From: Crocinitomicaceae bacterium TMED114 | GTDB lineage: Bacteria > Bacteroidota > Bacteroidia > Flavobacteriales_D > Sanyastnellaceae | Length of the DNA stretch: 64,000 nt | Direction: 5' to 3' | Assembly: GCA_002172485.2 (NCBI GenBank) | Contig: NHFP02000010.1 | Location: 89,208 to 153,207 of the forward strand | Part shown: piece by piece, positions 28,801 through 36,629 of the stretch | Layout: every line of letters starts with the position of its first letter | Numbering within the stretch: position 1 is the stretch's first letter | Translations under genes and position numbers: made by a program | Notes under the pieces: generated by a model | Database searches by the model: none | What the model was told of the DNA's origin: nothing | The model's input: the letters and a program-made list of their open reading frames with translations, nothing else

Positions 28801-29915
28801 GTGCAGCCAAATGTCTCTTCCTCGTCACAAATCCCGTTCCCGTTGACATCATTGATGCAGTTGCCGTCGCAGTCCACACCCACTTCAGGGTAAAAACAGG
28901 AGGCATTGTCTTCGATGGTGGCCGTCATGTCGTAGTTGCACGCCGTATCGTCCGTGCACCCCGCGCAGGAAGCGAATTCACAGCTACCATCGTCATCCGT
29001 GGCATTCTCGTTGTAATTGCAGGCACCGCTGTCGGTACAACCTGCGGTTTCCAACTCGTCGCACAGGCCGTCCATGTCGGCGTCATTGATGCAGCTGCCA
29101 TCGCAGTTGAGGTAGGTCTCATCCGGGTAGGTACAAGAACCATCGTCTGCATCGGCCATATCATCGTAGTTGCACGCGGCAATGTCGGTACAGCCTTCTG
29201 TCAATTCAGCAGGCCATGTGAACGTGGGGAAGATGTCGTTGTACTCTTCCAGTTCGGGATTGTAAACGCTGTCCACCACCACGGAGTTGGTGCCGACGCC
29301 GTTGATGAAGATCTGGGTGTACAAAGACACTTCGAGGTCGCCGTCCGTTGTGAACTGTCCTGCGAGCACCTTCAAATCAGGTCCCGCAATGCCATTCTCA
29401 TCTCCGTTCAAGGCGTACCAAGCACCACCCACAGCATCGTCAATCACGATGCTGCCACCAGGCAGTCCAATACCGGAATCGAAGTTGGTGGTCCAGGGGT
29501 TGATGCCCGATTGCACAGTGGACACAGCCGCCTCACCGGCGCCGGCATTCGGCGCCTGGGACAATCCAATGGTGACCCAGCTGTCAAACTCCAAGTCAGG
29601 ATATACACCGAACAACAAGGATTGGATGCCATTCGGCGTAGACCCTCCCAGCAAGGAATGGTGGAATGACGTGGTCGTCGTCACCGAGGTTGGGTTGTTT
29701 TCGTCACCCGCAATGGCGCTGAGGAAATCGTCCTCATTTTCCATCGTGATGAACACCTGGTAACAGGAATAGCCAGACAGATCCGTCTCGGTTCCGTCCA
29801 AAGCAACGAGGGTTCCAATGTCTTCAGAGACAACTTCTACCTCCACCCCGTATGATTGGGCGAAAAGCAGAGTGGGCATTAGGCACATGGCCAGGAGTAG
29901 CTGGTACAGCTTCAT
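25806..29915 (-). CDS. Giant T9SS cargo protein: two novel modules, 12 CNY repeats, fasciclin domain, SprB repeats
   Basis: 1369 residues with a signal peptide (LLLAMCLMPTLLFAQ). Order: an undescribed ~210-residue module (about 22-235; core DLEFDSWVTIGL and GGAWYALNGDENG), five CNY repeats alternating with Ca-binding-type CDGNCINDxDxDGxCDE units, a second copy of the same module (about 435-628), another CNY repeat, a fasciclin domain (about 695-832; TVFAPTDAAVDAL, NGVVHVIDAV), six more CNY repeats, SprB-type Ig-like repeats (GGTGDYSYNWEGPGG) and a type-A sorting tail (FMPNPTSGQL). Probably a cell-surface adhesin. There is a terminator downstream and a similar gene upstream. Confidence 0.85.
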   Translation of the reverse strand: MKLYQLLLAMCLMPTLLFAQSYGVEVEVVSEDIGTLVALDGTETDLSGYSCYQVFITMENEDDFLSAIAGDENNPTSVTTTTSFHHSLLGGSTPNGIQSLLFGVYPDLEFDSWVTIGLSQAPNAGAGEAAVSTVQSGINPWTTNFDSGIGLPGGSIVIDDAVGGAWYALNGDENGIAGPDLKVLAGQFTTDGDLEVSLYTQIFINGVGTNSVVVDSVYNPELEEYNDIFPTFTWPAELTEGCTDIAACNYDDMADADDGSCTYPDETYLNCDGSCINDADMDGLCDELETAGCTDSGACNYNENATDDDGSCEFASCAGCTDDTACNYDMTATIEDNASCFYPEVGVDCDGNCINDVNGNGICDEEETFGCTDATACNYNDMADADDGSCTYPAADYVDCDGNCLNDQDNDGLCDEEEGCSDPVACNYDPIAVATEADYCLIVDTVMVHTEGDLAGMTTYRYYVKCANPDDFVSSVSGDMNNPMAVTTSTSFFHDALGGVTSNGIQTPLFETFPNLEYDSWVTIGLSSAPQSTLGEGEVSILQSSDNSWYTNFDPGFGAAGGDIVIDDNVGGTWFALNGDANGIAANHPDNQVLIAQLTTDGEVEGNFYVQVFENGIGANDIYLNFNIGEACVAPDEDCLYPEDVYSVDYVDCDGNCINDMDNDGVCDEGEVPGCTDMTAINFDGAATDDDGSCEYPAASVFDIIADSEVHTVLEDLIEAAELDSALTFGGAWTVFAPTDAAVDALSDAELAYLLNDPLLLTDVLSYHVVADSVTSDMLTNGMTIPMINGETATISFSGNSIFINDAEIIIADLLAENGVVHVIDAVIVPVIEGCTSLVSCNYNPLATLDDGSCESESCAGCLNELACNYDPEVTINDPLSCQFVEDIYGVDYVDCLGNCLNDTDGDGICDEAEVDGCTYDNACNYNPDATEDDGSCEYDSCAGCTEMEACNFDMDATIDDGTCMYPVDIYGDPYVDCDGNCLNDADGDGVCDENEIEGCLDLNACNYDESATDNNLELCDYSCLGCTDEAAANYDPTATIDDATCEYCMLAIDTAVAVVDVTCAGDMNGSITIEGTTGGFGTVNYAFEDEPFQSSSVFDQLGGGSYMVVAMDSLMCTDTLEVYVDEAAALQLFAFASDVDCNGDDTGSILVTSEGGTGVITFELGEESNIDGNFTGLDAGPYTVFATDANGCVANISAEVEEPDAIVITVDSQVDPNDAPNGEISVSVSGGTGDYSYNWEGPGGPYDTEDIDGLTDGTYTLTVTDDNGCEEDEVVTLTTVGLTEVVGDLGIAFMPNPTSGQLTLELNQFVEGAILEVFDGAGRRVFRQEGMTIAGQLQMDFGSLSDGVYQVRLTAGNSHATQRLVVRH
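26750..29200 (-). repeat. Array of 12 CNY-type Cys-rich repeats
   Basis: Twelve protein repeats of the type GC(T/L)DxxACNYDxxATxDDGSC are distributed over this span of the 1369-residue gene. The fasciclin domain and one copy of the novel module interrupt the series. DNA identity between units is moderate, so they are old duplications. Confidence 0.8.
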
Positions 29916-30057
29916 GATTTAGGAGTTGGTTCAATTCGCCTCTAAAATGACCTGATTCTTCGGGCGTTGAACCGCGCCAATGGACCGTCTATCAACATTG
30001 GATGTTGAACGGCGCCTTTTACCGAGACAGAGCTTGCCCAAAACCCCATCACCGAGA

Positions 30058-30090
30058 ACGAAAAAGGGCGACCTGACGGCCGCCCTTTCT
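30058..30090 (-). terminator. Terminator after the 818-residue T9SS gene
   Basis: AAAGGGCG (30062-30069) pairs with CGCCCTTT (30080-30087). On the minus strand the stem is followed by a TTTTTC run. Confidence 0.78.
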
Positions 30091-30109
30091 CAATGATATC
30101 GCAGAGAAA

Positions 30110-32566
30110 TTACTGCTTGACGACGCGGAGCACTTCCACGGAATCGGCCACTTCCAAACGCAGGAAGTAAACACCAGATTCAAATTCAGCCAAGTCCATG
30201 CGCTGGACAAACTGACCGGAGAGGTTTCCGAGGTCTTCACGGCTCACCTCGCGGCCGAGACCGTCGAGCATCACTGTCATGACGGATTCACCTGCGAGTC
30301 CCGTCATGCTCACCTCCACTAGGCCGTTGGTCGGGTTTGGGAAAAGCGTGACATCGACTGCATTGACGATCTCGTCGAGTCCACTCACCACCACAATGGT
30401 CGTGCTCGTGAAGACACAGCCATTGGCATCCGTGATCGTCACGGTGTAATCACCTGCAGCAACACCCGTTGCGTCCTCGTCCTCACTGGTGAAGCCTGGA
30501 CCATCCCAGCTGTAGTTGTAAGGCTCCGTACCTCCAGTCACAGTGATGTCAATGACCCCGTCGGATTCAGCGCCGGAGGCACCCGCGTTGGCGTCCACGT
30601 TGACCGCAATGGCATCTGGGCCACCCACAGTCACATCCACCGTACCGGTACACTCGGAATCGTCTTGAACGGTCACCGTGTAATCGCCGGCCTCGAGTCC
30701 GGCGAACTCGCCGTTCGGTCCGAATCCTGCGCCATCCAAGTTGTAGGTGTAGCCCATGCCCGTTCCACCGGTGGCGGTCACGACCAAAGCACCATTGTCA
30801 TCACCGTTGCACAGCACGTCAGTGACAGCGCCCGTAGGCACGATTTGTGTCGGCTCCGTCAGGGTCACACTTGCGTCGTAGGAACAACCGTTGGAGTCCA
30901 CCACCTCGATGGCGTAGTCGCCTGCTCCGACCATGCTGAGCATGACCGTGTTCAGCGTATCGCCGTCCACAACATAGTCCAGCGGGACCGTACCTCCCTG
31001 GACCTCCACCGCAATGGAGCCATCCATGTCTCCGAAACAGCTGGGGCTCACGAGTTCAGCCAGGGATTCAAAAGCGGGAGGCGTCGTGACCGTCACATCG
31101 GTCAGTGTATCCGGGCAGCCGTTGACGTCTTGGGCATAGAAAGTGTATGTGCCAGGGGCTAAGGTGTACGTGCTCTCCTCGGAGTACATCATGCCATCCG
31201 CACTGAACGTTGTGCTGTTGCCGCTGCCACCGAAGAAGTTCAGCACCACCGTACCGTCTTCCGAGTCCGGGCAGGTCGTGGACGCCACAGCTTGGGCATA
31301 CAGATTGAAAGGCGGCGGGGCAGTGACTTGGATGCCCGGGGTCTGGTCCGTGCATCCGTTCTCGTCAATGCCATAGACCGTATACAAACCGCTTCCAATG
31401 CCTTCGAACAGCAGGGTCTCGGATCCCATTTCAAAATAGGGCATGCCCGTGCTGTCGGTCAACGGCGCCATCATGCTGTACTCGACCGCTCCAGTGCCGC
31501 CCGTGCTGGTTCCGCTCAGGACAGCGTCTGCTTCGCCTGCGCAGCTGATGGGGTCGGTCAAGCTGGCCGTCACCATCAACGGGTCCGGAGTATCCACCAT
31601 TACCGTGGTGTCCACAGAACAATTTTGGGCATCCGTCACGGTGATCATCACCTCGCCTGCGGATTGGTTGGCAAAAATGCCCGTGGCGTTGGTGGTCATG
31701 CCATTGTCATAGAGCAAACCGCCTTGGCCGCCAGAAACCATGACCGTGGCTTGGCCGTCTGCGTAGCCGGAACAGCTTACACCCATGCTCATGGTGGCGG
31801 TGATCATCAATTGGGTTGCAGGGTAGTCGCAAGCATAGACGCAGGAGCCATCGTCATCCGTCGCGTCCATGTTGAAGTTGGTGGCGTCCATATCGGTGCA
31901 ACCGAACACAGCGCCCAGGGTGCTGCTAAAAGGGAGCGTCACCGTGGATACATCAGATTGCACACCGCCGGCGAAGGTGGAGATGCTCACCACGCCATAG
32001 AGCACGTTGTTGGTCGTAAACTGACCAATCATGATCAAGCTATCAGGGCCTGCGTAAGCGTTGGAGTCTGGGAACAGTGGGAACCAGCTTCCACCCGTCT
32101 GGGTGTCGATGATGATGTCACTTCCAGCGGCACCAAGGCCGGGCTCAAAAGCCACGGACCAGTCGCTCATCGGGTCACCCACCGTGTTGATCGGAGCCTC
32201 ACCAGCAGACGTATTCGCGGGCGCTTCCATGCCCACCGTCACGAAACTGTCATATTCGAGGTCGGGGAAGCCATTAAAAATGATGGCGTTGTAGCTCGCA
32301 TTGGTCAAGCCACCCAAAGGGCTGTTGTAAAAATTGTTGTCCGCTTGAACCTTGGTCGGGAAGTCAGCGTCACCGTATACGGCAGCCAAGAAATCCTCGG
32401 AAGAGGAGAATTTGGCGTAGAGACGGTAGGTGTTGTAGCCAGTGAGGTCGGCCGCTCCCTGCATGCCGATGTTTTCGGCGTAGGTCTCGACCACGATTTC
32501 AGTCGCTTGGGAATAAGCAAGGGTGCTGCAGAACATTGCAAACACACCGAGTAGCAATCGCTTCAT
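30110..32566 (-). CDS. T9SS cargo protein with novel N-terminal module and SprB-type repeats
   Basis: 818 residues from ATG 32566, which begins a signal peptide (KRLLLGVFAMFCSTLAYSQ); the upstream open frame lacks signal features. Residues ~20-230 are a third copy of the module found twice in the next gene (core DLEYDSFVTVGM, GGSWFPLFPDSNAYAG). One CNY-like repeat follows (GCTDMDATNFNMDATDDDGSC), then at least six SprB-type Ig-like repeats (GGTGAVEYSM, GGSGNSTTF, GGTGMGYTYNL, GGTEPYNYSWDGPG) and a type-A sorting tail (FPNPTNGLVEVSM). SprB-type repeats occur in gliding adhesins. Likely surface-exposed and co-functional with the neighbouring T9SS proteins. Confidence 0.82.
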   Translation of the reverse strand: MKRLLLGVFAMFCSTLAYSQATEIVVETYAENIGMQGAADLTGYNTYRLYAKFSSSEDFLAAVYGDADFPTKVQADNNFYNSPLGGLTNASYNAIIFNGFPDLEYDSFVTVGMEAPANTSAGEAPINTVGDPMSDWSVAFEPGLGAAGSDIIIDTQTGGSWFPLFPDSNAYAGPDSLIMIGQFTTNNVLYGVVSISTFAGGVQSDVSTVTLPFSSTLGAVFGCTDMDATNFNMDATDDDGSCVYACDYPATQLMITATMSMGVSCSGYADGQATVMVSGGQGGLLYDNGMTTNATGIFANQSAGEVMITVTDAQNCSVDTTVMVDTPDPLMVTASLTDPISCAGEADAVLSGTSTGGTGAVEYSMMAPLTDSTGMPYFEMGSETLLFEGIGSGLYTVYGIDENGCTDQTPGIQVTAPPPFNLYAQAVASTTCPDSEDGTVVLNFFGGSGNSTTFSADGMMYSEESTYTLAPGTYTFYAQDVNGCPDTLTDVTVTTPPAFESLAELVSPSCFGDMDGSIAVEVQGGTVPLDYVVDGDTLNTVMLSMVGAGDYAIEVVDSNGCSYDASVTLTEPTQIVPTGAVTDVLCNGDDNGALVVTATGGTGMGYTYNLDGAGFGPNGEFAGLEAGDYTVTVQDDSECTGTVDVTVGGPDAIAVNVDANAGASGAESDGVIDITVTGGTEPYNYSWDGPGFTSEDEDATGVAAGDYTVTITDANGCVFTSTTIVVVSGLDEIVNAVDVTLFPNPTNGLVEVSMTGLAGESVMTVMLDGLGREVSREDLGNLSGQFVQRMDLAEFESGVYFLRLEVADSVEVLRVVKQ

Positions 32567-32660
32567 GCGTTCGTTTGGTGTTTGTTGTGAATCAGGTGGC
32601 AATATAACCGCATCAGCTCGGGTAAACAGGTCAATTCCTCCGAGAGGATTGACGGAATTT

Positions 32661-33085
32661 TCACATCCTGCGTAGGAATGCAAGAAAGGGTGACGCAGCC
32701 TCCCTACCGGGATGGGCTGTTTGACGGTCCAATTGCTTGACTGTCAGACGCCATGTGCCGCGCTGAAGGCCGTTTCGATCTTCAAGAATGTAGACTCCTG
32801 GGCGACATGTCTCATTGCCACAGGTGGTCACCATGCCTAGAACAATGCGCGTGCGATCGGACAGAATCACCTTTTCAATCGCATCAAAGGCCCAGATGTC
32901 CGCCAAACCATCGAATTCGTCAACGAATTCGTCAAAGAGAACATGATGTCTTCTGCAGGGTTCGGGAAGGCTTCCAGATCTATGAAGTCCTCGATCTCCT
33001 CGACGCCTTGAATCATGCCGACCATGTCGCCGTTGCAGTCAAAGCAGCTGGCGCAACGCAGTGGACCTGTCGTGCAGAAGATGGA
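32661..33085 (-). pseudogene. Decayed 3' end of a T9SS-sorted protein
   Basis: Read on the minus strand, one frame ends the sequence DLEAFPNPAEDIMFSL, the start of a T9SS type-A sorting domain. The expected continuation (LADIWAFDAIEKVILSDRT, then GVYILEDRNG and TWRLTVKQ) lies in the next frame, so a 1-nt shift has occurred near 32940. A 12-bp tandem duplication (CGAATTCGTCAA twice, 32912-32936) sits at the break. No stop follows the usual VKQ end and the frame runs on to 32661. The N-terminal bulk of the protein is missing. Confidence 0.75.
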
Positions 33086-33092
33086 GCTACCC

Positions 33093-33546
33093 CATTGGTG
33101 GAATGGTCCTGAATTCACGTGGACGAACTACAACTGCAACGTGATGACGGAGCCCCACGCGCTGCAGGAAGAGGTGGGTCTATTCAATTTAGGCTGGTTC
33201 GTCCGCCAAAAGCCCGACCTCGCACCGGATGAGGACCCTCTTCGCGCCGACCTGCTAGCTCAGAATGAACTTTGGTGAATGACAGAGGCCAGGGTGGATG
33301 GGTTCCGAGACGACACCTGCCCTACCAGCGATCCAGCCTTCATGGCCGAATTCGCGGAGCGTACCCTTGCCCAGCACACCTTAATATATGTTTGGTGCAT
33401 GCTGGGGCTCGAGTCCTGCAGCGCACAGTCCTTGCCTCTCCGGTAGCCAATTGTCCGCCTCGGACAGCCACCTGGAAAGCGTCAAGGACTGCCAGCTTCA
33501 CTTCGCCTTGCGCGATGACATCGGAGAAGACCCTTTGGGGATGGAC
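33093..33546 (+). pseudogene. Broken fragment of a GH13 alpha-amylase (neopullulanase/SusA-like)
   Basis: The frame from about 33093 reads WWNGPEFTWTNYN, MTEPHA, GWFVRQKPDL and LLAQNELW, the mid-part of a GH13 catalytic domain. A TGA at 33276-33278 replaces the expected second Trp, after which the same frame continues with ARVDGFRDDT and DPAFMAEFAER, which match the conserved GH13 region around the nucleophile Asp. A further piece, DSHLESVKDCQLHFALRDD, is in the +1 frame from 33460. Both ends of the enzyme are absent, so this is a pseudogene. It faces away from the adjacent T9SS remnant. Confidence 0.75.
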
Positions 33547-33614
33547 CGGAACAGTTGTCTTGGGTAGGGGCCTTGACCCTCCACCCTTGTTACTTTCAAT
33601 TGTACCTGAGGGGA

Positions 33615-34082
33615 TCAGAGTGACCCCTCCCCAGTGATGGCATGGCGCCAATCCTCGTGCACCCGACAGACCTTGCCGGCTGCAGTGTCCCAACTGACCA
33701 GCGTGGTCGTTGCCCGCAACGCCAGCATCGCGCCCTCTTCCTTTCCCCCGGGCAGAACGATGCCCTCATATCGGATGTGGATGCTCGAATTGCCCATCCC
33801 GGACGCGCCCAGCCGGATGATGAGCCGGTCACCTGGGTGGACAGGCTTGAGGTAGTCCATTTCATTGCGGGCCACCAAAACCCCATGCGTGCGGAAATCC
33901 CACCGCTTGGGGACGCACGCCTCGAACCATGCGATGCGGGCCTCCTCGAGAAAAGAGAAGTAGCGCGCGTTATTGACGTGTCCGAAGGTGTCGAGGTCGC
34001 TGTAGCGCAGACCGACTTCGAAATCGACGATGGGGCCCATCGCCTCAAAGGGGGCCTTGAGGGGGTTGGTGGAGGTGTTCAT
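33615..34082 (-). CDS. Acyl-CoA thioesterase, 4-hydroxybenzoyl-CoA thioesterase (hotdog) family
   Basis: 155 residues from ATG 34082; a TTG at 34121 in frame is a weaker option. The hotdog-fold signature RYSDLDTFGHVNNARYFSF contains the catalytic-type Asp and the GHVNN motif, and the WFEACVPKRWDFRTHGVLVARNEMDY region is typical of the YbgC/FcbC-like group. It hydrolyses acyl-CoA thioesters; the chain length is unknown. It lies next to the pseudogene scar and 181 bp from the divergent HU gene. Confidence 0.82.
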   Translation of the reverse strand: MNTSTNPLKAPFEAMGPIVDFEVGLRYSDLDTFGHVNNARYFSFLEEARIAWFEACVPKRWDFRTHGVLVARNEMDYLKPVHPGDRLIIRLGASGMGNSSIHIRYEGIVLPGGKEEGAMLALRATTTLVSWDTAAGKVCRVHEDWRHAITGEGSL

Positions 34083-34263
34083 GACGTGAATCCGCACCAA
34101 AGGTCGACCATCGCTTGACAACCCCCGCCATTGCTGGATTCCCGGGTTTATCCATAATTGACCCTGCTTTTTTCACAAAATGCAGAAAAACGTTCGGAAA
34201 GCCGCGTGCACCGGGGGGTGAAGCCCATACATTGCGGACGTTCACAACCCAATACAAGAACAC

Positions 34264-34536
34264 ATGAACAAATCAGAACTCCGTGATGCCATGGCCGAAG
34301 GTGCTGGCATCAGCAAGGCCGACGCCGGCCGCGCCCTCGACGCTTTCATCGACGCCACCAGCGGTGCCCTCAAGACAGGTGACCGTGTTGCCCTCGTTGG
34401 CTTTGGCTCTTTCTCCGTGACACACCGCGAAGCCCGCAAGGGTCGCAACCCGCAGACCGGCAAGGAGATCACCATTGCAGCGAAGAACGTGGTGAAGTTC
34501 AAGCCAGGTGCTGAGCTGAACGCGAAGGTCAAGTAA
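34264..34536 (+). CDS. hup: HU-family DNA-binding protein
   Basis: 90 residues, the standard HU length. It starts [12 protein letters not shown], has the conserved GFGSF turn and the DNA-intercalating arm [10 protein letters not shown] with its Pro, and ends [12 protein letters not shown]. It bends and compacts DNA in the nucleoid. The upstream 181 bp between HU and the thioesterase contain TACATTGCGG (from about 34228), a possible -7 region about 30 nt before the ATG, giving this gene a real leader, unlike most neighbours. A strong terminator follows. Confidence 0.95.
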   Translation: MNKSELRDAMAEGAGISKADAGRALDAFIDATSGALKTGDRVALVGFGSFSVTHREARKGRNPQTGKEITIAAKNVVKFKPGAELNAKVK

Positions 34537-34556
34537 TCCTTCAGTTCTTTAGAACG

Positions 34557-34592
34557 AATCCCCGGGCGGCCATTGGCGGTCCGGGGATTTTC
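34557..34592 (+). terminator. Terminator after the HU gene
   Basis: AATCCCCGG (34557-34565) pairs perfectly with CCGGGGATT (34581-34589), followed by TTTC. Confidence 0.82.
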
Positions 34593-34596
34593 TTTG
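34589..34596 (+). promoter_or_regulatory. -7-like element TTTCTTTG before trmH
   Basis: One mismatch to TAnnTTTG; the final G is exactly 5 nt before GTG 34601. It overlaps the T tract of the HU terminator. Confidence 0.42.
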
Positions 34597-34600
34597 CACT

Positions 34601-35275
34601 GTGTCGGACGACCGCCATTCCCTTCTCTCCCCGTTTCTGACGGATGCGCGCAAAGCGCGTTTTGCCGAGGTGCTGGCACAGCGCACCCATTGGGTCACCG
34701 CCGTGACGGAAGACTTGTTCGACCCCCACAACATCTCCGCCGTCCTCCGCAGTTGTGACGGCTTTGGCATTCAAAGTGCCCACATCATCGAGGTCAACAA
34801 CCCCTACCGCTTGTCCCCCGGTGTGTCCAAAGGGGCGGCCAAGTGGCTGGACATCGAGCGCCACACGTGCACCACCCATGCCCTCCGCGATTTGAAATCC
34901 CGGGGATATGCCATTTGCTGCACCACCCCCCATACCAACGATACCACACCCGAAGCACTGCCTTTGGATCAACCTGTCGCCTTGGTTTTCGGCTCTGAGG
35001 GCCCGGGCATCACGGAAGCTGCGCGGGCCGAAGCAGACCATTTTGTACGCATTCCCATGTACGGGTTCACCGAGAGCTTCAACATTTCCGTGGCCGCGGC
35101 GTTGACCTTGCAGACGGTCACGCGACGTGTGCGGCAAAGTGCGGACCTCGACTGGCGCATTCCAGAATCGGAGCACCCCCGCATTCTAGGCGATTGGGCG
35201 GCACGCACTGTGAAAGACGCACCGGGACTTCTGGACCGATTGCGCCGGGGCGAACGCCCTGACTCCATCCGATGA
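34601..35275 (+). CDS. trmH: tRNA 2'-O-methyltransferase, TrmH/SpoU family
   Basis: 224 residues from GTG 34601. The three SPOUT motifs are present: NISAVLRSCDGFGIQ (motif 1, with the catalytic-type Arg), ALVFGSEGPGI (motif 2) and IPMYGFTESFNISVAAAL (motif 3, forming the trefoil knot). TrmH methylates G18 of tRNA; that specificity is inferred from sequence similarity and length. Its stop overlaps the MATE gene start by 4 bp (ATGA). Confidence 0.9.
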   Translation: MSDDRHSLLSPFLTDARKARFAEVLAQRTHWVTAVTEDLFDPHNISAVLRSCDGFGIQSAHIIEVNNPYRLSPGVSKGAAKWLDIERHTCTTHALRDLKSRGYAICCTTPHTNDTTPEALPLDQPVALVFGSEGPGITEAARAEADHFVRIPMYGFTESFNISVAAALTLQTVTRRVRQSADLDWRIPESEHPRILGDWAARTVKDAPGLLDRLRRGERPDSIR

Positions 35276-36600
35276 ACCAGGACATCGGCACGGACTACCG
35301 GTCCATCCTCCAACTCGCCTTGCCCATCTCGGCAGGCACCTTCGTGCAATTTCTGGTCGTCCTGACCGACAACCTATTTCTAAGCCGCACCTCCGATGTG
35401 GCGCTGAATGGCGCAGGAAATGCGGGCATCTTCTACATCACACTCGGCATGGTCGGCGCAGGCTTCGCCAACACAGGCCAAATCCTCATCGCACGGCGTA
35501 TGGGGGAATCCAACCCCTCTGAGACCCTGCGCATTCTTCGATCCGGCTTGCTGACAGCTGCAATTGCCGGCCTCGTCCTCATCGCCATCCTCTCCGGGGT
35601 CCTGTCTGCCGGATTCTCTTCCATCTTCCGCGATGACGCCACAGGCGCAGCATTCGACGACTTTCTCAGCATTCGAAAGTGGGGCCTGCTGCCCTCCTTC
35701 ATGCTGCTCATGTGCAACGCCTTCTTTATGGGCACGGCACGATCCAAAGTGCTGATGTGGGCCATGATCACCACCGGGTCGGTCAACATCATCGGAGACT
35801 TCGTCCTGATGAACACTGCCCCTGGGTGGCCTGCACTCGGAGCCCGGGGCGCTGCCTATGCCAGCCTCACGGCGGAATGCGCCGGACTGTTGATTCTCAT
35901 CGGGCATGTCATTCGGCAGCATGGCCGTGAACTCCACTCCGCCTTGTTTCTGACCCTTTCAGAATGGGGGCATTGGGTGCGATTGGCACTGCCCATGATC
36001 TTCCAGCTTACCCTGACGATGGGAACGTGGAGCATGTTCTTCTTTTTCGTTGAACAGGTGGGCGTGCTGGAGCTCAAAGTGAGTCACATCGCACGGAACT
36101 TCTTCATGCTGGCCTTTGTCGTGTCCCAAGGCATTCAACAAACCACCCGGACCTACATCAGCACTTTGCTTGGGGCGGGACGTCAGCGTGAACTCGGCAC
36201 CGTGATGTTCCGCCTTTGGGTGGTCAATTTTTGCGGCGTGACTTTGCTCGCGCACGGCGGACTGCTCTACCCTTCCTGGCTTGCTGCCCCCTTTTTCGAC
36301 GACCCTGTCGGTTTGGATGCCGCCGCCAAGACCCTGCCCATCATCTTCATCGCCATGTGGCTGTACAGCGGCAGTTCGGTGCTCCTGAGTACTGTGCAAG
36401 GGAGCGGGCACACCCGCCCCGCACTGGTCATCGAGCTGATTGCCCTGGTCGCCTACACCGCCGTGACTGTACAACTTACCCTGATCGACCCCCAGCCGGT
36501 CTGGCGAATCTGGCTTGTGGAGCTCGTGTATTTCGGTCTGATGGGATTGGGCGCCTCGTTGTTCCTGTCCCGTTGGGATTGGCAATCCAAAGCCCTCTGA
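35272..36600 (+). CDS. MATE-family efflux transporter
   Basis: 442 residues with about twelve hydrophobic segments in two bundles. The N-terminal part (ILQLALPISAGTFVQFLVVLTDNLFLSR) and the later LALPMIFQLTL repeat match MATE/NorM-type exporters, which extrude cationic drugs or metabolites with Na+ or H+. Translation is coupled to trmH through an ATGA overlap. The substrate is unknown. Confidence 0.86.
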   Translation: MNQDIGTDYRSILQLALPISAGTFVQFLVVLTDNLFLSRTSDVALNGAGNAGIFYITLGMVGAGFANTGQILIARRMGESNPSETLRILRSGLLTAAIAGLVLIAILSGVLSAGFSSIFRDDATGAAFDDFLSIRKWGLLPSFMLLMCNAFFMGTARSKVLMWAMITTGSVNIIGDFVLMNTAPGWPALGARGAAYASLTAECAGLLILIGHVIRQHGRELHSALFLTLSEWGHWVRLALPMIFQLTLTMGTWSMFFFFVEQVGVLELKVSHIARNFFMLAFVVSQGIQQTTRTYISTLLGAGRQRELGTVMFRLWVVNFCGVTLLAHGGLLYPSWLAAPFFDDPVGLDAAAKTLPIIFIAMWLYSGSSVLLSTVQGSGHTRPALVIELIALVAYTAVTVQLTLIDPQPVWRIWLVELVYFGLMGLGASLFLSRWDWQSKAL

Positions 36601-36615
36601 CCTGCCTCAGAACGC

Positions 36616-36624
36616 TACCTTCGC
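36616..36624 (+). promoter_or_regulatory. -7-like element TACCTTCGC before fmt
   Basis: It lies 7 nt (from its G) before GTG 36630 and supports this start over the long open frame that runs through the MATE gene. Confidence 0.5.
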
Positions 36625-36629
36625 GGCGC

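Noticed and set aside
31292-32554. 420-codon plus-strand frame opposite the 818-residue T9SS gene
   Set aside because: Antisense shadow with no recognisable domain or start context.
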